From Macrotis lagotis (lineage: Eukaryota > Chordata > Mammalia > Peramelemorphia > Peramelidae), in contig NC_133660.1 of NCBI RefSeq assembly GCF_037893015.1, positions 285,173,078 to 285,237,077 of the forward strand: 64,000 bases of DNA, in the 5' to 3' direction. Shown here one piece after another: positions 58,809 through 64,000 of this stretch. The notes under the pieces were generated by a model, which saw only the letters and a program-made list of their open reading frames with translations, did no database searches and was not told where the DNA came from. The translations under genes and the position numbers were made by a program. Numbering within the stretch: the stretch's first letter is position 1; every line of letters begins with the position of its first letter.

Positions 58809-61800
58809 GTAAGAAGTTTCTCTCCTTTACTTTTTAGATGTGACTTGGCTATGTGGAGGCAAGGGGTTGGGTATCAGGGTGGGGTGATGCATGTTATCTA
58901 CTGGCAATGGTCAATCCTGGTTATGTTGGCTTATAATAGACCCTTAACTGAATGAGTCTGAGTGATTAGGGATTAATCCAAGGGCACAGACTTTAGAGGG
59001 CACTGGACATACTTGCAGGCCTTGAATAGAGCATAAACTACACAACATAGCATTCTTCTTCCATCTCCTCTTCTCTCTCTCCTCTCCTCCTCCTCCCCTC
59101 TACATCAACACATGTCATGTCCCATGGTCTCTGCTATGGGGAGAGACACGATGTTGAACCCAGTGGTTACTGCAGTACTGCTGACCTAATGTGATCACAT
59201 GATATTTTCTGTTGACAAGATATGTTTATTTAAGTACATATTCTCATTCCTCACTGCCACCTTCTCCTTGATGCTATTTCCTTGTAAAATAAGACCCACA
59301 CTACTTTTTTTGGTAAAAGGATAACATTTGCTAAGCTTATTCCTTACCTGGTTTGTGCTACTCCAAGCACATATATCGTCAGTTCTCACATTGATTTATG
59401 CATAAGAATTTCAATAGATTAATAGATAAGAGAATCAAAGTTGGGTTATTGAAACTGATTCATAACATCCAGTCATTTTTGAGTTTGTTTAAAACTCATG
59501 GAGTTGCCAGGAAAGATAGTCAAATTCTCCCACAAATGATATCTTTGTGTCAATGTTAGAAACTGGAGACTGGAGGGACCACTGGGCCTGACCTAAGGTA
59601 GGACCTATTTCACTAATTTCCCACTGGAATTCTTGATTTTAAGATGGAATCTGCTATAGGCATCTTCTTTTTGGAATGAAAGGCAAATATGTTACTAGTC
59701 TGCAAATAAGGGGGTTGGAGTATATAACCTCTAAAGTCTTAATATGAGTTCTAAATCTTTGATCCTATTTTTCTCTCAGTCATTGCCGAAATTGCACCAC
59801 TTAAGAGAGAAGTACTCTATGTGATGGTTGGAAGCAACAGGTTCCAAGTCAACAACAAATATGATGATAGTGACCCACCGCTGCCACCCAACCAGATCGT
59901 GCATCGAGCTTTGAAATTAGTGGGGAAACTGGTTCCCTATAACCTCCTCAACAATAACTGTGAACACTTTGCAACCCGACTGAGATCTGGAGTTCCCCGG
60001 TGTGATCAGGTGTGTTCTAAAGTAGCAGGCCCCTCATAAAAGCGGATGTTTGAATGAGTGAATTATGAATGACTGCAAAGAACAAATTCAATTCAACCTT
60101 TATTAAGTGCATACTTCATGCAAGGCCTTGTATTAGGCAATGGTGGAGACAGACACAAAAATGAAACCCTCAAGATCTAAAGGACCTTAACATTCCACCT
60201 GGGTAAGTATGCTCAAAATAATAAAACTGTAAATACTTGTGGCAAGTTGGCCTGACTGTCCTATTGCCTCCTTCCCTAGAGTTTTTCTTCCTCTTGTAGC
60301 AATAATGCTAGAAATAAGCTAATTGCTGACATTCATTTATTTTCCCCTTTTCCTCTTCTCTAAGTCAATGCTCAACATCTTGCAACTGGACTTCATACCT
60401 CATTCTTTACAAGAAACAATTCTCTCCAAAATCCCCAGTGATCTCCTATTTGCAAATAGTTTTAATACTCATCTTTCTCTACTTCACTGCCATTAGCCAG
60501 TTGACCAGCCTCTCCCTGAGTATCTGTCTTCTCTGATATTATGATACTGCTTTTTCCTGGATCTCCTCTGCCTGTCTGCTCTTCCTTATTCTCTTTATCA
60601 TTACTGATATCTCACTCATATCTCCTTATCATTAGCCAAATCTGATCCACTATCTGTGGAAGTATCCTAAAGTACTTTGTTCACCATTCTCTTCTCTCCT
60701 CTTGTCTGTCTCTTTCTCTTCCCCTCCTTATCAGCTCCTGAGTTTAATTATTATCATTACTTCATAGATGACTCCCAGAAATAAATATTCAGTCTTGGTT
60801 CTACATCACCAGCTTTCCAATGGGCATTTTACATTGGATTTCCTGTGGGCATCCTAAAATCAACATGTTCTAAACAGAAGTCATAATTTCTTTTCCAATA
60901 CTTCTGTATATTTGTGGAGGACACCACCATTCTTGTAGTCACCCGGGTTTGTAACCCTGGACATATCCTATATTTCTCATCCCCCTATCCCTTACTGCCA
61001 CTCCTGCCCCCGGCATCTAGTTGCCAAATCTTGTTGATTCTTCCTCCATAACATGTCTTGCAACCTCTTACACAGTCACACTCTAGTTCAGGGCTTCATT
61101 GCCTCTAACGTCTTAGACTATGTAATAGCCTACCAGTTGGTCTCCCTGCCTTCAAGCTTTTTTCCCTTCTTAAATGTATCTTCCATACAACTACCAGAGG
61201 GATATTCCTGAAGTAGAGGTCTAACCATGTTACTCCCCTGCTCAAAAAGTTCCAGTGGCTCCCTATTGTATCCAGAATCAAATTCAAATTCCAGAGTTTT
61301 TAGTTTAAAGTCTTTCTCAATAATGCTCCAAACTACCTTTTCAGTGTCATAGTATGTTACTGCCCTTCTTATAATCTATGACCGTACAAGCTGGTCTCCA
61401 TGACTTTACATGGGCTGTCAAACTTACCTGGAATGGATTCCCTCCTTATCTTTATCACCAACATTCCCTAGTTTTTTCTTCAAAGGTCAGCTTCAGTGCT
61501 GATTCTCTTCCTTCATGCACAGTACTTTGTCCTGAGAGTGCTGTGAATATACTTGTATAGACCTCAATACCTGTACATACTGTTTTATGAGATAGAATAT
61601 AAGCTGCCTGGTGTCAGGGATTATTTAGTTTTTTTAGTCTTTGTAACTCTCACTGCCTAAAATGCTTGTGGACTGATTGGTTGATGGAAAAAAAAAACAT
61701 GAACAACTAGGGGATAAAGAAAGATGTCTGGAAGGAGCGGTTTCTGAAGATCTTGTCTCAAAGTAAGCTAGTGATTCCAAAAGCTGGTGATGAGGAAGGA

Positions 61801-63347
61801 AAGAGTATTTTTGAGACAGTGCAGGGTCATCTGTATCAGGGCACAGACATAGGTGATGGAATCATACTAAACCAGAAGAGAGGGTCAGTCAGTTTAATTG
61901 GATAGTGGAGGAAAGAGAGTAATATGATTGACAAGGTAGATGAGTGGTCAGATTTGGAGGCTATTTAATTGTCTGGATGAGGATTTTGTATTTTATTCTA
62001 GAGATTACAGGAAGTCACTGTAGATTTTAAGTGATTTCACCAAATCGAGGTAGGTGATGTCACTTCTGTGTATTGGGAAAATAAATTTGGCAGTTGTGCG
62101 GAGAGAAAGAGGATAAAAGCCTTGATGCCTGGAGTTCAATTTAGGGGTCTATTGTAATAGTCCAAAGTGAGAGATGAAGGTTGCATGAGTTTAGAGAGCT
62201 TCAGAAAAAAATTAACAAGATGATTCCTTATGAGACCTGAGGGAAAAGGGAAGAAAGCAGGAAGATGCCAAGACTATGGACTTAGATGACTGGAAGGATG
62301 TGGTACTCCAAAAGAAACTGGAATATTAGAAAGAATGGGTGTAAACAAATGAATAAATGTATTTTTAGGAAATCACAGAGCTATTTTTAAGGCCCTCCAG
62401 CATATTTCCAAGTGGTTAGACCAGATAAGGGGGGGGATGAGAAGACAATAGATATTTTTGTTCATTGCCTGGCCTTGGCCTTGGCCCTTATTCCCTTAAT
62501 TCATTTTTCCCATCTGGGGCATTGGTCTTTCATTGGAAAAGGGGTTGTTCTGAATAAATCTCTCAGAAAGAGTGTACTCTCACTGAATGGCTTCAACAAA
62601 GACCTGAAGACCACTTGTCTCAGATGTCTTGTTGAGGGGGGGTGGAGATAGAAACTGTTTTAGATATTTCCTGAGGGATTTTCCTCAATTCTGAAATTCT
62701 GTTTAAATCAACACACCCAGGGGTCACAGATAAAGGATAGCCACAAATAATTTCACCAAAGAATCAATTTGTTTATTGCCTGAATAGAATGCTGGTTGGT
62801 TAGAACACTCAGAAGTCTCTGAATTCTGATCTCAATTTTAGGACCTTGGAAAGTCCTTGCTTTCACTCACAGCACATCACACTAGTGTTAGCAGCATTTT
62901 CTTTTCCAACTTCCTCTTGTTATTAGAAAGCCAGGTGAAGTCCTTGGACTACAAACTGACCCTTTCAGATATAGATTTTCCAAGCAAGATCCCTCCTTTC
63001 CTTCCTCTTTTTTGCTCTTACTTTCCAGGTCTTGAGTTTTCAGTTTTCAATGCCTGCAGGTTTTAATTCTGTTTCCTATCTTTAATCCTCATTTTTCTGA
63101 AATATTCCATTCCCCCCCCCCACCCCTTGTATAATGTGGTTGCTCCACATTCCTAGGTTAGCTCCTATTTTTGTTAACTCCTTTCTTTGCTTAAGACAGT
63201 TGAGAGACAAATACTGAGCTGAATGCTCAGGAGAATGAGGGGAGAAGGCTTCTACACTGACTGTCCTTCCCTCTCTGTTCACAGATCAGAAATGCTCTTC
63301 AGAAATTACCGGGTTTGGCTGTCAACCTCATGGAACTCATGCAATGA
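58706..63347 (+). CDS. PLAAT3-like: PLAAT family phospholipase A/acyltransferase, copy D (exons 2-4; exon 1 not found)
   Basis: Exons 58706-58808, 59780-60009 and 63285-63347 join in phases 1 and 0 to give 131 residues without exon 1. All catalytic residues are present: His in '[11 protein letters not shown]', His in 'VVHLAPP', Cys in '[12 protein letters not shown]'. Exon 3 is 33 nt shorter than in copy A because the segment linking the two halves is reduced to '[12 protein letters not shown]'. Exon 4 is also short: 20 residues, '[20 protein letters not shown]', amphipathic rather than a clear membrane span, so membrane anchoring may be weaker than in human PLAAT3. No stop or frameshift. The promoter and exon 1 should lie between copy C and 58.7 kb but were not recognised. 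Likely an active enzyme; substrate choice unknown. Confidence 0.85.
59780..60009 (+). CDS. PLAAT3-like: PLAAT copy D exon 3
   Basis: 230 nt after 'tatttttctctcag', ending at 'CDQ' before gtgtgt. Carries the catalytic Cys. Confidence 0.9.
60090..60200 (+). repeat. THER/MIR-like SINE relic in copy D intron 3
   Basis: 'caacctttattaagtgcata' and 'aaaatgaaaccctcaag' resemble the start of THER-type SINEs. Confidence 0.5.
60290..61690 (+). mobile_element. L2-type LINE relic in copy D intron 3
   Basis: Ordered blocks match the relic at 46.2 kb and the L2 3' region: 'agtgatctcctatttgca', 'ctggatctcctctgcctg', 'agtggctccctattgtatcc', 'agaatataagctgcctgg'. No open frame. Confidence 0.65.
61691..62760 (+). 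repeat. Ancient interspersed repeat relics; no exon seen
   Basis: 'ttgtaatagtccaaagtgag' and 'ggaagtcactgtagatttta' resemble an old mammalian repeat. The open frame at 62412-62651 has no domain. Confidence 0.4.
63285..63347 (+). CDS. PLAAT3-like: PLAAT copy D exon 4
   Basis: 63 nt after 'ccctctctgttcacag', with TGA at 63345-63347. The first codons 'IRNA' match 'IREA' and 'VREA' of copies B and C. Confidence 0.85.
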   Translation: MRNALQKLPGLAVNLMELMQ

Positions 63348-63385
63348 GAAACTAACTTCAAGAAAGAGGAAAACCAAATAATGAA

Positions 63386-63391
63386 AATAAA
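63386..63391 (+). promoter_or_regulatory. Poly(A) signal of PLAAT copy D
   Basis: AATAAA 39 bases after the stop codon; L1-like sequence begins just downstream. Confidence 0.65.
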
Positions 63392-63394
63392 ATT

Positions 63395-63850
63395 CATGAA
63401 CAAAATTAATAGACACCAGAGATAAAGAAAAAAAGAACCTGGTATACCCAATTATGTTCTAGCCAAGTCAAGCATTTTAACAAATTTTGGATGATTACTT
63501 ACAAAAATCTAAAATGCCCACATTAACCAAGAACTAGAGATCTTAAACAGCCCCATATTATACAATGAAACTGAAGCAACCAGAAAGGAATTACCAAAGG
63601 AAAAAAGTGCCCAAACAAGCCCTGGTCCTGACTTATTTACAAGTGAAATATCAAATGTTTAAAGAGAACTTAATACCTATACTACCAAAATTATTCTCAA
63701 TAGTTGAGAAAGTACCCTAACTCCTCTGAGAGATAAATATGGTTCTAATACCGAAACCAAAGAAGAGAAAGCAGAGAATGAGGGTCCAATATTACTATGG
63801 AATACTGAATGGAAATTGATAAATAAAATAGTATAATGGGGGGTGCTGAC
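63395..63850 (+). mobile_element. Old L1 fragment, plus strand
   Basis: ORF2 region just before the RT domain: 'caagccctggtcctgactta' corresponds to the SPGPDG block, then 'ggttctaataccgaaacc'. Degenerate. Confidence 0.65.
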
Positions 63851-63867
63851 TTGGGGGAACTACCCTA

Positions 63868-64000
63868 ATTAATCTGTTAGGTGCCATAGTGAATAGAGTT
63901 CTGGACCTGGAGTCAGGAAGCTCTAAATTCAAATCTAACCTCAGAAACATACTTGCTGTGTGACTCTAGGCAAGACATTTCCTCTCTGTTTCCTTCTCTG
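63868..64000 (+). mobile_element. tRNA-derived SINE, diverged, runs off the window
   Basis: 'taggtgccatagtgaataga', 'ctggacctggagtcaggaag', 'cttgctgtgtgactctaggc'. The 3' end is beyond the window. Confidence 0.8.

Overview
The window looks like marsupial nuclear DNA. It is AT-rich and dominated by interspersed repeats. It carries many copies of a tRNA-derived SINE on both strands, several with exact 13-17 bp target-site duplications, and a full-length but decayed L1 whose 5' end contains an ATGGCGG motif. Older L1/HAL1-type, L2-type and MIR/THER-type relics fill most of the rest. Species cannot be fixed from the sequence. No bacterial gene, CRISPR array, rRNA or tRNA gene was seen.

The only host genes I can support belong to one family: the PLAAT (HRASLS / H-REV107-like) phospholipase A / acyltransferases, small NlpC/P60-LRAT-fold enzymes with a His-His-Cys active site and a C-terminal hydrophobic tail. 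Six copies or relics lie in the window, five on the plus strand and one on the minus strand. Copy A (8.86-16.9 kb) has a CCAAT/TATA promoter, a first exon coding for only two residues, and exons 2-4 in correct phase; all three catalytic residues are present. Copy M (about 35.0-35.3 kb, minus strand) is an A-like broken exon 3. Copy P (about 40.1-40.2 kb) is the tail of an exon 3. Copy B (44.5-48.0 kb) has exons 3 and 4, no visible exon 2 and a frameshift at the start of exon 3. Copy C (53.7-56.7 kb) has exons 2-4 fully open with good splice sites, but the first catalytic His is Tyr and the Cys codon is deleted. Copy D (58.7-63.35 kb) has exons 2-4 open with His, His and Cys all present and a poly(A) signal 39 bp after the stop.

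Exons obey one scheme: phase 0 between exons 1 and 2, phase 1 between 2 and 3, phase 0 between 3 and 4. Exon 2 is exactly 103 nt in A, C and D. P, B and C share a 9-nt in-frame deletion that removes the Asn-Cys of the NCEHF motif, so they form one branch that lost catalysis before it duplicated. C kept an open frame after that loss, which makes it a candidate pseudoenzyme and the most interesting object here.

Layout: 0-8 kb, L1 fragments and ancient repeats; 8-17 kb, gene A with L1/HAL1 material in its long intron 1; 17-24 kb, endogenous-retrovirus relics, LTR-like sequence, SINEs and old L1; 24-31 kb, a full-length L1 nested in an older L1 with a 13-bp target duplication; 32.5-35 kb, LTR-like unassigned sequence; 35-48 kb, pseudogenes M, P and B among HAL1, L1, L2 and SINEs; 48-53.6 kb, microsatellites and repeats; 53.6-63.4 kb, genes C and D in tandem; then an old L1 and a SINE run off the end.
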